From positions 1-64,000 of the forward strand of contig CAVWIS010000035.1 of the NCBI GenBank assembly GCA_963755055.1: a stretch of 64,000 nucleotides of DNA. Direction: 5' to 3'. The position numbers and the translations under genes were made by a program. A model generated the notes under the pieces. That model was not told the origin of the DNA and searched no databases. It saw only the letters and a program-made list of their open reading frames with translations. This document shows positions 8,622-18,087 of the stretch, one piece after another. Numbering within the stretch: position 1 is the stretch's first letter; each line of letters opens with the position of its first letter. Source of the DNA: AP-16 sp963755055 (lineage in GTDB: Bacteria > Pseudomonadota > Alphaproteobacteria > Rhizobiales > Xanthobacteraceae).

Positions 8622-9131
8622 TCAGGCGCCGGGTCGCTTTTGAGTCTTCGACGCCCGCATGCCCTGCGCGACCGCATCCTTTTCGCACATGTACGAACCC
8701 TTTTTCGTGGTCCCGTAGCTCCGGTGGCCGGCGAAGTGGTAAATCTTCGAGTCGAGGTTTACCCACACCACTAAGTCAGCAGGGCAATGAGCCTTGGCCT
8801 GTGCCTCGGCGGCAAACTGGCCGGCTCCAGTGGGGGCGGTGGCAGCGGTTGGCGCCGGAGCGGCTGCCGGCCTGGATGGGGGTGGTGCAGCAGCCGGCTT
8901 TGCCGGGGGCGGCGCTGGCGCAGCAGGTGACGGGGTCGGTGCTGCAGCCGTGCCTGCCCTGCATTGTGCGACGTATGCCTTTTGCGTAATGCCCTTGGCC
9001 TGGAAGTCGGCCTTAGCGGCCTGCCACTCCTCCTGGCAGGCCTTGGCGGTCTTCTGCTGGGCGAGCGATGGCGACGAAACGATAAGCATAGCCAACATGG
9101 CGGAAAGCAGGGCAAATACGGGCGCTCTCAT
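8622..9131 (-). CDS. Secreted protein with proline/alanine linker and conserved C-terminal domain
   Basis: This 169-residue product starts at ATG 9131 after GGGGAGGCC. Residues 1-25 are a signal peptide (ALLSAMLAMLIVSSPSLAQ). Residues 26-60 form a small helical domain with two Cys (ACQEEWQAAKADFQAKGITQ..). A Pro/Ala-rich linker spans roughly 64-115. The C-terminal block has CPADLVVWVNLDSKIYHFAG and then GTTKKGSYMCEKDA, a pattern common to many Hyphomicrobiales exported proteins. Two Cys in that block may form a disulfide. It is probably periplasmic; function is unknown. Confidence 0.75.
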   Translation of the reverse strand: MRAPVFALLSAMLAMLIVSSPSLAQQKTAKACQEEWQAAKADFQAKGITQKAYVAQCRAGTAAAPTPSPAAPAPPPAKPAAAPPPSRPAAAPAPTAATAPTGAGQFAAEAQAKAHCPADLVVWVNLDSKIYHFAGHRSYGTTKKGSYMCEKDAVAQGMRASKTQKRPGA

Positions 9132-9301
9132 CGTCGGCCTCCCCAAATTGAATTCTGAAGCCTGCTCCGCTGGCAGGCGGGCTTCAGTATGGGACGCTAA
9201 CGCCACGGCGACAAGGCGGAGCGCGGAGAGGGTTGGGTTGCCCCCATGAAGGCTATCGGGGCGTCGCGGGAGGGCTGGCTGGATCGGGTCGGCAGCGTCG
9301 C

Positions 9302-9862
9302 CTACCCTGCTACCTGAACCCGGGTAGGTTCCAGACGTCGCCGCTCACGAAGGGTGCCGAAGCATTCACATGCCACCTTCTCGAGACCCCGGATGTCCAG
9401 CAGTTCAACGTGGCCTTGATGCTGACGGATCAGCCCTGCCGCTTGCAGGTGGTTTGCAACTTTCGTGACACTGCGTCTGCTCACGCCAAGCATCTGGGAC
9501 AAAAAGTCGTGTGTGAGTGCAAGGTCGCGCTCTGGAACTCGATCATGCGCTTCTAACAGCCATCGAGCTAAGCGGTCTTCGACCCGATGCAGCGCATTGC
9601 AGGCGGCCGTCTGTTGAGCTTGGGCAAGCAGCATGTTTTCGTATCGGATAACTGCGTTCCTGACTGCTTCGCTCTTGCGCATGACCTCTTGGAAGTGTGA
9701 AGCCCTGATGGCGACGCCGGTCCCTGGAAGTTGCACGACTGCTCGATATAGGGAGTTCGATCCGTCCAGCGCGGAAAGCGCGCAGACTGCGCCCTCCCGC
9801 CCCACTATGCCCGTTTCCGCCGCGGCTCCGGTCTGCATCTCCACGACACCAGGGTTTGGGTT
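9302..9862 (-). pseudogene. Crp/Fnr-family regulator, N-terminus missing
   Basis: Residues read from the right give a late part of a cyclic-nucleotide-type domain (VVEMQTGAAAETGIVGREG), a dimer helix (ARWLLEAHDRV) and a winged helix with THDFLSQMLGVSRRSVTKVA. This matches the C-terminal two thirds of rhizobial Crp/Fnr proteins that begin with about 60 more residues. The 5' part is lost near 9862, close to the ISAzo13-like element at 9908. A start at Met 9844 would give 180 residues, but they lack half the sensor domain. Confidence 0.75.
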
Positions 9863-9907
9863 GCCAGGTCGCCGGTGAGAGCCGGTGAAAAGTCGGGCTG
9901 TGGGCTA

Positions 9908-11269
9908 AGGGCCTGTCCATAAATAACTCGGTCAATTCGTCTTTTGGCGAGGATTTTTTCGGTTTGGCGAGATCGTGTAGTTCCAGTCGCCGTGGAACGG
10001 ATGGCGGGACAGATTGACGGCGGCGATCTGCGCATCGGAAACCTTGACGCCTTTGGGATATTTGTTTTCGTCGAGCTCGGCGCGCACCTTGAGGCCGGCA
10101 TCTGTTGTCGTCGCGGCGATCAGCTGGACGATCGTGCGATAGCTGCGAAGTGGCTTGCCCCGCCAATTGATGGTGATGAACGAAAATAGACGGTGCTCGA
10201 TCTTGTTCCATTTGCTGGTGCCGGGCGGCAGGTGGCAGACCGTAATGGGCAGCTTGAGCTCGTCGGCCAGCTTTTGAAGCTCGACTTTCCATAGCCGCAC
10301 ACGATACCCGTTGCTGCCGCCGCCGTCAGCGGTGATCATCAGGCGCTTGGCCTTGGGATGACGCTTCTTTCCCATCGTCCGCCACCATCGGCGGATCGCA
10401 TTGACCGCAAAGCGGCGGTGTCGTGATCCGTGCCGACGCTGACCCATCCGACATTGTTGGTGATGTCGTAGACGCCGTACGGCACGGCGCGGCTTGAGCT
10501 TGGGATCGATAAAGTCGTGAATGTTGACGAGCTCGGGCGTTCCTTGGCGGCGCCATTCCCGGCCGTTGTTCTTGAAATTGCCCACCAATTCCTTCTTTTT
10601 CGTATCGACCGAAATGACCGGTTCGTTCGCCGCCAGGAACGCCTTGGCCTGCGTGTTGATGTACTGAAATTGCGCGTCGCGATCGATGTGCTGGTCGCCT
10701 TCTCGTGTCTTGCTGTTCGCCTGCAGGCTATAGCCCATGCCGCGCAGAAGGTCGCCGACGACCGTCGGGCAAACCTTGTGACCCTTCTTCGCCAGCCCGT
10801 TCACCAGGTTACGCAGGCTGCGGGTCGTCCACAACAGCGGCTGCATCGGATCGCCCCGCGTCACCGGTTCGACCAGGCTCTTGAGATCGGCCACAAGGGT
10901 CGGATCCTCCGATGACTTCTTCTTGCGCCCGCCACCCTGCTTACGGACACGTCCGGGCGGAGCCGAGACATTGTCGCGAATGTCAGAAAGCCCGTGATAA
11001 ATCGTCGACCGCGCCAGTCCGCTGATGCCGGGACATCAAGCTGACCCCGCCATGTCCCAGCGCTTGCGCTTCCAAGGCGACAAAACGCCGGAGGCTCTGT
11101 TCATTCAGAACAGGTGCCATCTCCCGATAGCGCTTCCGCGCATCGCGCGCCTGCGCAGATCGAATCATCCCGCGACGCTACGTCGAGCGATCTCATTCTT
11201 GTGAATCCCGCCACCAAAATCTTCTCGATCTGTGGTAAATTATGACTTAGTTGTTCTTGGATGGGCCCT
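9908..11269 (-). mobile_element. ISAzo13-family insertion sequence, degenerate
   Basis: The element is about 1.36 kb. Its ends are imperfect inverted repeats: AGGGCCTGTCCATAAATAAC at 9908 and, on the other strand from 11,269, AGGGCCCATCCAAGAACAAC, with about 19 of 27 positions matching. It contains one transposase frame on the minus strand, broken by frameshifts. I could not identify a clear target duplication. Confidence 0.75.
9932..11168 (-). pseudogene. ISAzo13-family transposase, frameshifted
   Basis: The largest frame (9932-10,894) carries hallmark stretches of this DDE transposase group: PVISVDTKKKELVGNFKN, ITADGGGSNGYRVRLWK, and HLPPGTSKWNKIEHRLFSFI. The N-terminal part (PVLNEQSLRRFVALEAQALG) lies in another frame at 10,983-11,168, so a frameshift near 11,030 separates them. 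In the middle, VRRLRHHQQCRMGQRRHGS replaces the expected VYDITNNVGWVSVG, which means two compensating indels. It should be inactive. Confidence 0.85.
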
Positions 11270-11574
11270 AAGCCCCATTTACGGGAGGCGAATCCAATGC
11301 GGAGTCCGGCTCGGGAAAAGCATGAAGAAACCGGCGCTCCGGAGCCTGTCCGCGGGGACATGAAACCCAGAGCGCCGGACCCGCCACGCCCCCTGGAGAA
11401 AGGCCGCGGGCTGTCGGGGTTGTTGCGGACACACTCCGACTTGTCCGTCCGCCGCTCACGGCGGCGCGCTGCGACTGCTCGCCGGATGGCGTGACGGAGG
11501 CGATCATGTGCTCGCGCACGGGCATCACCGCGGCGCTGATGGCGGGGACACCCGCGGAGCTACGGGGCGCTGAT
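11270..11574. other. No recognisable gene
   Basis: This G/C-rich stretch lies between the ISAzo13 end and a resolvase remnant. Frames are open but I see no known motif. Confidence 0.35.
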
Positions 11575-11790
11575 CTTGAACATGTTCGCCGCGTTCGCCC
11601 AGTTCGCCAAGGCCGAAGGACAAGGGCCGCAAGCCAACGGCGAGGGCAAAGGCTCCTGATGCCATCCGCATGTTCAACGAGGGCGGAAACGTGTCGGAGA
11701 TCGCCAAGGCGTTAGGCATCGCACGCGCCAGCGTGTACCGGCCACTGGAGCGCGGAGGGGTGATCAATGGCCGGCAGCTCGGGGCTCTCT
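11575..11790 (+). pseudogene. Serine recombinase (resolvase) C-terminal remnant
   Basis: The frames give LILNMFAAFAQF, typical of the end of the catalytic domain, then after a shift RMFNEGGNVSEIAKALGIAR and ASVYRPLE. The latter is the small helix-turn-helix of Tn3-type resolvases (..G.S..EIAK.LGI.R.SVYR.L). The N-terminal catalytic Ser region is absent. Confidence 0.6.
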
Positions 11791-12106
11791 CATGGGGGGC
11801 GGACACCGCAAAGGATTCCGGGAGCACGTATCTTAGGCCCTCCTTTGGCCGTTGGGCCATCGGCGCCGTCGGCGGGCCCAGCCGTTCGCTGCCCGCTAGG
11901 CGATCTCCTGGTTTCGATGCACTCACCGGGACCCTACCGCAAGCAAACCTCCGTGAAACTGCCGCACGGTCCGATCAAACCTGATCGAGATGTGCTGCAG
12001 TCGAATTAACTATAACGTTTAATCAAATCGACAGAATGCTGTTGAATACCGTCAATAATTCACGCAATAATTGTTTACGTGCCAAACTTTGAAACGGTAG
12101 GCGGTG

Positions 12107-12526
12107 ATGAAAAGAAGTCGTGAAGTTGCAGTCAACAAACGAAGAACGGATTCGACAGATGCCGAGATCGGAAAGCGCATCCGCGCTCTTCGTTTGGAGC
12201 GCGAATTGTCCCAAACGGAACTCGGAAACCTAATCGGGGTTACGTTCCAGCAGGTTCAGAAATACGAAAAGGGCATGAACCGTGTGGCAGCAGGTCGATT
12301 GCAACGTCTCGCTGAGGTTTTGAAGGTCCCAATTACGTTTTTCTATGCGCTCACTGTGGCGGCCATGCCGGACACCAATGGGGACTCTGTCGATGTTGGT
12401 CTTGAATTCCTTGAAACCGCAGGCGCGGTCCGACTCGTTCGGGCTTTTTCGCGGATCAAGGACGCGGAAATGCGACGGTCGTTGATGGAACTGACGGAAC
12501 GAATAGCTAAGGGCTCCCACGAGTAA
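12107..12526 (+). CDS. XRE-family transcriptional regulator (paralogue of 3188)
   Basis: This 139-residue regulator has a Cro/C1 helix-turn-helix at residues 18-72 (LERELSQTELGNLIGVTFQQ, then VQKYEKG). Its C-terminal block GLEFLETAGAVRLVRAFSRI parallels the protein at 3188. ATG 12,107 is preferred; a GTG three bases earlier is possible. The upstream 100 bases are A/T rich (TTTAATCAAATCGACAGAAT), unlike the surroundings, and probably hold its promoter. Two such paralogues in one element suggest duplicated control circuits or two fused elements. Confidence 0.85.
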   Translation: MKRSREVAVNKRRTDSTDAEIGKRIRALRLERELSQTELGNLIGVTFQQVQKYEKGMNRVAAGRLQRLAEVLKVPITFFYALTVAAMPDTNGDSVDVGLEFLETAGAVRLVRAFSRIKDAEMRRSLMELTERIAKGSHE

Positions 12527-12560
12527 CACTCGCTCAAGGCCTTCGTGTTTCGTGCGGCTG

Positions 12561-12710
12561 CTAACGGCAAGTCACTGCCTCGGTCGGCGCGCGTAACGCA
12601 TAGCCGCGTCCCCACACGGTCTCGATGTAGTCGTGCCCCCCAGCGTTGGAGATCTTCTTGCGCAGCCTACAGATCAATACGTCGATAATCCTCTCCTCTG
12701 GTTCGTCCAT
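12561..12710 (-). pseudogene. CtrA/OmpR-type response-regulator C-terminal remnant
   Basis: The minus-strand frame reads DEPEERIIDVLICRLRKKIS, then HDYIETVWGRGYALRAP. This is the winged-helix recognition helix and wing of CtrA-like regulators. The receiver domain and the first half of the DNA-binding domain are missing, and the sequence before DEPEE is unrelated. Confidence 0.75.
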
Positions 12711-12987
12711 TTCAGTTGCCCATACTGTCAGGCGACTTATGCCATCTCGTATGCACTGCAGCAAGAGGGATGGCTCTGATTGCAGGGTGCCAGATGGCGC
12801 CCATTGCCGCCGAGGCGGGGGTGGACACCACCCTCCCGATCTCAGAACCGGCCGGATCGGCCTTGATGTCCCCGGAGGCAGGCCAGTATCTCTGCATTGG
12901 ATCCACCTGTCGCGCAGGAGTGCTCGGATTGCCAGGGTCTCCGCGCCACGGTGTTGGATGGGGCATCGTGGGCGAGGCGAAACTACG

Positions 12988-13350
12988 GCGGTTTCTATGT
13001 GTTGGCCCAGTCAGACGGCAGCGCCAACGGTCGCGCTCAGGAGAAGCCTATGAAATCCCCGGTTGTCAAACGTTCAGTGGTAATAAAGAACCGTAAGACT
13101 AGCGTCAGCCTAGAGGACGCATTCTGGAAGGGCATTAAGTCAATCTCAGCAGCGCGCAGTATCACGGTCTCCGAACTTGTCGACGAGGTGAACGGCGAGC
13201 GGCGTCACGGCAACCTGTCGTCGGCCCTCCGGCTGTTCGTCTTGCAGCATTATCGCGACCAGGCATCTGAAAAGCTGGCGGCCAAGACCGAGCCGTAAAG
13301 AGGCCGGCAAAACGAGCCGTCGGAATCCATTAGCGAAGGCTAATATGAGT
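12988..13350. repeat. Direct repeat copy B carrying a ribbon-helix-helix gene
   Basis: This is the second copy of the 28-388 sequence in the same orientation, about 12.96 kb apart. The flanks differ on both sides. Confidence 0.9.
13050..13298 (+). CDS. Ribbon-helix-helix domain protein (copy B, shorter tail)
   Basis: The first 77 residues match the protein at 89 except for one or two changes (SELVDEVN against SELVAEVN). An inserted base near 13,285 changes the frame, so this copy ends with AAKTEP where copy A runs on for about 25 basic residues. The ribosome-binding site and start are the same as in copy A. Whether the shorter or longer tail is ancestral cannot be told from two copies. Confidence 0.7.
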   Translation: MKSPVVKRSVVIKNRKTSVSLEDAFWKGIKSISAARSITVSELVDEVNGERRHGNLSSALRLFVLQHYRDQASEKLAAKTEP

Positions 13351-13575
13351 CTACGTAGTGGTATGCGACTTGAACTTCCACAGCGCCAGTAAAGATACAC
13401 GTTGGTCTGCTTCTAATGCCACAAAGCGAGCGCGCGATCATTCATCCGATGGACGGTCGTTGCTGTTAGCTCAATGACGTTTGGGCCGTGGCAAGCATGC
13501 CTTAGGTCACGGTGCCCATCCGACGTGCTCCACCGCCAGCCGGATGTTCCGGTCACTCGGTATCATCAGCCAACA

Positions 13576-14091
13576 TCATTTCCCACGATCAGAATGGCGC
13601 CAGCGCCGGGTACGCAGGTTCACGGTCATCCGGTTGACGTGAAGCACTTTGGCAATTTCCGCATCAGTGAGGCCCTTGTGAAATAGCGCACGCGCTCGTC
13701 GCTCAAATTGTCTGCCGAATCCAACAGCTCGCACGCCCAACTGTTGAACTATTGCTCTCTTGAGAAACGGCGCGAGAGCTCTGCGCGGCTTTCCTTGGTG
13801 GGCAAATTGGAAGAAGCGGTTTTCTCGCGCTGCACTGCTTGCCTTGGATCTGCGCTCCTCGGTCCAGCCTGATTTGATGTGCGACGCTGCCGACGTTAGG
13901 CCGCGTGTCCAAGGAAGTCCAAATCGGCTTTTATACTCAGCGGCCGTCATGTCGTGTTTTGCGGTCAAGTGGAATACCAGTCGCCGGTACCGTTTTCCGC
14001 AGAGAAGACACTTGATCGTCTTGCCGCCAAAATACCGTTCAATCTCGCGGCGAGTTCGGAAGGGCGCTGGCGCTTGAGGTTTCCGTCGCAT
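13576..14091 (-). CDS. MucR/Ros-like zinc-finger regulator
   Basis: This 171-residue protein starts at ATG 14,091. Residues 15-62 carry a Ros/MucR-type finger: KTIKCLLCGKRYRRLVFHLT followed by AKHDMTAAEYKSRFGLP, giving two Cys and two His ligands. A second basic domain near the C-terminus (LTDAEIAKVLHVNRMTVNL) looks like a helix-turn-helix, which standard MucR proteins lack. MucR-type proteins regulate exopolysaccharide, motility and symbiosis genes. This divergent two-domain form is more typical of mobile elements. No neighbour shows its target. Confidence 0.75.
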   Translation of the reverse strand: MRRKPQAPAPFRTRREIERYFGGKTIKCLLCGKRYRRLVFHLTAKHDMTAAEYKSRFGLPWTRGLTSAASHIKSGWTEERRSKASSAARENRFFQFAHQGKPRRALAPFLKRAIVQQLGVRAVGFGRQFERRARALFHKGLTDAEIAKVLHVNRMTVNLRTRRWRHSDRGK

Positions 14092-14430
14092 TGATCAAGC
14101 ACAGTCCCCATTAGCCATAGCTGTGGTCGCGCCATGCCTCCTTAGGGCAGCCCCACTTCGGCAGTGCTTTCATTGAAATGGGAGCCCGTAGAAGTACATA
14201 TGACACTAAGGTAGAATGGATTGTATTATGCGCGTTCGGATCGTAAAGCCGAGCATCACATCGCCAACTAGACGCGAGGCCCGCCGGGCCCGGGCGACGC
14301 CGTGGCGTTCCCGCTGTGGTTCGGCAGCAGACGCAGGCGGCCGCTGCGGAGGCACAGCAGGAAGTCAACACACTGCATGCCCTAGCACGAGCGTGCGGTC
14401 GCTTTCGCCTCGATCCGCGCGGCGTGCGAA
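14092..14430. other. No recognisable gene
   Basis: Frames are open but carry no motif I recognise and no good ribosome-binding site. The stretch may contain the promoter for the MucR-like gene. Confidence 0.35.
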
Positions 14431-14625
14431 TCAAATCCTTCCGGCAGCAATCGGCGTCGCCCCCTTCCGGACATCAGAGTCCGGCTCAAAATTCGGTCTA
14501 GGCTTTGTCCAGACGGCGGCCAAATGCAAAAGACGCATCTTTAGCTCGGTGTCGTCGCAATCCCGCGCTAAAGCAATAAGCCGGTCCGCTTGGCTATGGA
14601 GATATCCGCTTATGCGCGTCGCCAT
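14431..14625 (-). CDS. Small helical protein, hypothetical
   Basis: This 64-residue frame begins MATRISGYLHSQADRLIALA and continues RDCDDTELKMRLLHLAAVW. It has the layout of a recurring class of short rhizobial proteins in which L..A....D...K..LL.LA.. forms two helices. Similar products occur at 18,088, 18,397, 23,230, 30,489, 33,038 and 35,485. The ribosome-binding site is weak. Function is unknown. Confidence 0.4.
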   Translation of the reverse strand: MATRISGYLHSQADRLIALARDCDDTELKMRLLHLAAVWTKPRPNFEPDSDVRKGATPIAAGRI

Positions 14626-14764
14626 ACCGGAACGCTATCACGGAATGGTATTCGATTCCTTACGCGGAACGACCTACGTCGAGCCGCAGAGGCAGCGAGC
14701 GCGAACTCAATCCCATTCCGGCCGGCTGAGGCACAGACAGCAACCTCCACCGCCCCATCGTCGA

Positions 14765-14835
14765 TCTAATGGCGCGCGCCCCCTTCGTACCGTGGCCGGT
14801 GGGCCGCGCCGCGCTGGGGTTCGACCAGTCCGCGG
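14765..14835 (-). pseudogene. Fragment like the 1209-1440 remnant
   Basis: The minus-strand words RGLVEPQRGAAHR and EGGARH resemble RGLVERQRGMDYRLT and EGRAV at 1209-1320. The DNA GTTCGACCAGTCCGCGGATC is shared by the two sites with one change nearby. Confidence 0.35.
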
Positions 14836-14905
14836 ATCGTCGAGGCCGTGGGCGACCTCCGGTCCGACTCTATCGTCGTCGACGGCGAGGCCGTTGGCAA
14901 TTGCC
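14832..14905 (+). pseudogene. LigD-type DNA ligase fragment 1
   Basis: The plus-strand frame gives PRIVEAVGDLRSDSIVVDGE and AV. This corresponds to the adenylation-domain block just after the KxDG site of ATP-dependent LigD ligases (..RFP.IVEAV..L.V.S..IDGEAV). Only about 24 codons remain and both flanks belong to other fragments. Confidence 0.5.
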
Positions 14906-15050
14906 ACGCGATGGGTGTAGCGCGCCAGGTAGGCGAGCACCTGGGCAGGCCCGGCGAACGGACGCTTGGCATAGACCACCCATTCGGTCTTGCGTAGGGG
15001 CGCGAAACGTGGATTGTGCGACGCATCAAAAAAGGGTCTGTTGAGCCATT
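14898..15050 (-). mobile_element. IS91-family transposase fragment
   Basis: The minus strand reads APLRKTEWVVYAKRPFAGP, then QVLAYLARYTHRVAIANG. This is a well-conserved block of the IS91/IS801-type HUH transposases. The catalytic HUH and Tyr parts are missing. Confidence 0.75.
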
Positions 15051-15115
15051 TCCTGCCGATCATCGATCTCGGGACCAGCAGCGATATGAGAAGATCGATT
15101 ACGGTCAATGATCGG

Positions 15116-15592
15116 ATGCAGCAGGATTACCGCTACGAACGCGTCGAGCCGGTTGGTCGTAACTTCGATCCGGAGTTCAAACCTGATCTGACGCCGGCCG
15201 AGATGCTTCGCCTCGGCGTGTTCAGCGGCAAGTACATGACCGATTGCGGCGATGAGTTCCCGGCGCGTTGGTTCAAACACGCCAAGCTTGCGAGTGGATC
15301 GCGCGACAGATCACTAAACTGCTTCGGTGTCGATGCCAGTCAGTCGCTTTCGGAATGGCGCCGGAAAGGATGGATACACCCCGACGATCCACGCGGCTGG
15401 TTCCAATGGTACTGCCGCTACTACATGGGGCGACGAATGCCCGACGAGGACGCTCGGCAGATCAAACGCTGGAAAGGAATCCGCCGTCACGTGCGTCAGC
15501 TTCAACTTGCGTGCGAGCCCGGTGATCTGTGGTGCCGCAGACGGCAACGGCAGGCGCTGCTGCACTGGGCCTATGACAGCCGGAAGCTGTAA
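15116..15592 (+). CDS. Conserved hypothetical protein (RGWFQWYCRYY family)
   Basis: This is a 158-residue protein with starts possible at 15,086 and 15,116; I prefer ATG 15,116, matching the family N-terminus as I recall it. It contains EPVGRNFDPEFKPDLTPAEM, GVFSGKYMTDC, WIHPDDPRGWFQWYCRYYMG and ends HWAYDSRKL. I remember an alphaproteobacterial family with these motifs but no assigned function. Trp, Tyr and Arg are abundant, suggesting nucleic-acid or protein binding. It is intact and unusually well preserved for this region. Confidence 0.7.
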   Translation: MQQDYRYERVEPVGRNFDPEFKPDLTPAEMLRLGVFSGKYMTDCGDEFPARWFKHAKLASGSRDRSLNCFGVDASQSLSEWRRKGWIHPDDPRGWFQWYCRYYMGRRMPDEDARQIKRWKGIRRHVRQLQLACEPGDLWCRRRQRQALLHWAYDSRKL

Positions 15593-15916
15593 GAGAAAGT
15601 TTGCCACAAAAAGATCGAATTGTGCCGACCGGTCGGGGGGTTGAGGTGTTTCTCGTTCGCCCCGGCCCGGTCCCGGTCGGCTCCCTTGCCCCCGTGGATG
15701 CTGATCGGGACCGACTCATTTCTACCACATCATGATATCGTCAAGTTGCAGAGTTGCGGAACAGAACCCTTTTTTGCAACACATGTTGCTCTAGAGCAAC
15801 GCTGCAGGATTAGAGCTGCCCGGTCGACCCGGATCCTCTTGCCACGTCTTGCAGAGGAACGTCTTACCTTCCCGTGCGTTCTGTCGTTCGGACAGGGGGG
15901 CGTGGGATGCGGTCCT
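15593..15916. other. No recognisable gene; short repeat
   Basis: This stretch holds GGTCCCGGTCGG and CCCCCGTGGATGCTGATCGG, which resemble 690-742. Otherwise I see nothing coding. Confidence 0.35.
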
Positions 15917-17669
15917 ATGAGTACTGACGGCCGCTTGCAGGCATTGGCGCTGCCGCGAGCGGCGTATGGGCCGGCCGGCTTCGCGGCCATGCTTTTGCGC
16001 GTGTGGACTAAAATTCAATCCCGGCCCGCTGCTGTTTTTCTCGTGCTCTCTTTAGCATTTGGGGCGTCTATCAGTATTGTCGTTCCGCCGCTGCGTGGAC
16101 CCGACGAGATAGCTCACTTCCTCCGTATCTACTCGTACGCACGAGGCGAGCTATTGCCAGCGACAGAAGTCGGCGGCCGAAAGGGGATCTACATCGAAAG
16201 CGACCTTCACCGCGACCTTACGTTCTTCAAGGAGGCTGGAGAACGCTTCGCCCAATACAGGAAGCATGGGCTCAGGTATGGCGAGATACTGCAGGAGTAT
16301 CCCCGCTCGCGCGAACTCCTGAGCGACGGCGAGCCACCCGCACGCTTTTTGCCGTTCGCCGGCACCGAAGGCTATAATCCTGTCACCTATGCTCCGTACA
16401 TTTTGGCGGTTGCCGTCGGCAAGCTACTCCGGCTCGACTTTCCTTCTTTGCTGCTGTTCGCCCGCTTGGCTGGACTGCTCACATTCACGGCTGCCGCGGC
16501 TTACGCCATCAAAATCACGCCGAAGCTCAAATGGGCTTTTGTGCTCATTGCGATGCTGCCCGTAGCGCTCTACAACAGATCGGTACTCAGTGCTGATGGT
16601 GCTGCCCTTGCATCGGCTCTTGTGATCACGGCGCTTTGTTTCAAAGCGGTCGACTGTAAGGGTCGACTTTGGGAACGCTCCCTCTGGATGACGATTTGCG
16701 CATTATGCAAGCAGCCACAAATCGCGTTCGTGCTATTAGAACTGATGACGAGCCGAATGAAGCGGCGGCGGCGACGTGCGCCCCTGGTGCCAGGGATTCT
16801 ACACTGCCATGAGGCTGCGGCTCATGGCGTGGTCACCGCTGCTGGACAGCGACAATCCCCAGCATGCCCTGCTGCTGCCGATCCTGCTCCACTGCGTCGA
16901 CGACCAAGGCAAGCCGGTCGTTCCGACGACCGACGATGCAACAGTACGAAAGCTCCGGCACAGGGTCCACGCCGACATTCCGGTCGTCGTCGAGGGCATC
17001 AGACAGTACTGGATGCCGATCCGCTACCGGTCCGGAGCGTGACCTCCCACCCCACGTGGGATCCTCACGCCGCTTACATCCTATCTCCATTGTGGGTCTG
17101 GGCCGTATCCGCCGACATAGCTGCATGGCGATTGCAGGAGGCGGAAACCTATCCACGCGAGCAGTTTGATCCACTATGGAAGCTTGGTTTCATGTACGAG
17201 CACCCGCTGCATTTCCCGTGGGCGGCATGGAACGCCATTACTATATGGGGGGGACGGACTTTGGCAGGAACTCATTGGAATTTTGGGATGGCAGGATATC
17301 TGGCTTTAAACCTGGGTATACGTGGCACTGACAGCCGCTGTTGTACTCATATCATTGGAAAAGCTGGATCTGGCCAGTTCGGTGCGTGCACGCGTGGCAA
17401 TTATCGCAGGAATTGGTGTCCTGGCCTACGTAGTGCTGGTTTATTTGATATTCTTTATTACCTACACACCAGTTGATATTGACCATATCCGTGGCGTTCA
17501 AGGGCGCTACTTTGTCGTTGCCCTTCCGATGGCTGCTTTCTTCGTAGCGGCTACAATGAACATCAACGCTCCCCCCTGGGTGCTGGCGGGAGTTGGGATC
17601 AGCGGCTCCGTGCTCTCTGGAACGGGGACTGCCGCAGCACTGCTATTTGCCCATTGGATTGCGGCCTAG
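15917..17669 (+). pseudogene. DUF2142 membrane protein, interrupted by a YecA segment
   Basis: From ATG 15,917 the frame encodes an integral membrane protein of the DUF2142 type: VVPPLRGPDEIAHFLRIYSY is the typical luminal motif, followed by several membrane helices to about 16,750. Unrelated YecA sequence then occupies roughly 16,760-17,041. DUF2142 resumes with HAAYILSPLWVWAVSADI and, after a frameshift near 17,320, ends with YTPVDIDHIRGVQGRYFVVA. Members of this family resemble GT-C glycosyltransferases of cell-envelope polysaccharide synthesis. This copy cannot make a normal protein. Confidence 0.75.
16760..17041 (+). pseudogene. YecA (UPF0149) C-terminal segment inside the DUF2142 gene
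   Basis: The frame from GTG 16,776 reads WCQGFYTAMRLRLMAWSPLL, DNPQHALLLPILLHCVDDQG, and ends VVEGIRQYWMPIRYR. This matches the second half of YecA-family proteins. There is no start, and the frame differs from the surrounding DUF2142 frame, so this is a recombined piece. Confidence 0.7.
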
Positions 17670-17737
17670 CGATCTCGCCGCCCAGCCGCGAAAGTCCCGC
17701 TCGCCATTGCCGCCCGGGTCGGGAGGCTCGCTCGAGT

Positions 17738-17850
17738 CGTCCTTCGCCCGGAAACCTTTCATCGACGCCCACCCTCGCTCAGGCCGTCCCGGACGGCCCG
17801 CCGTGGGTGCATGAGATTAAGCACGACGGGTTCCGGTTCATCGTCCGGAG
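17738..17850 (+). pseudogene. LigD-type DNA ligase fragment 2 (KxDG region)
   Basis: The plus-strand frame contains LAQAVPDGPPWVHEIKHDGF, then RFIVRR. EIKHDG is the ligase adenylation motif (K is the AMP-linked lysine). The sequence diverges right after RR, so about 35 codons remain. Confidence 0.7.
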
Positions 17851-18087
17851 ACCATTGCTTGGCCTTAACTACTTCGTCTCAAGTTAGCACGTACGCATTT
17901 CCTTCGACGGTCGCTGGAGGCATTCTTTCCATTTACGTGAGCTTTACTCCTCGGGGGTACTGTCAGGCTTTCCGGGCGCCAGTTGTTCCTGCTCTGCGTC
18001 GCTCCTGGGCCGGGAACGCCGGCCCTTTTTCATGCGGGAAAGCACTGCCACGTGAATTACGGGAAACCATTAGGGCGTGCGGACGCC

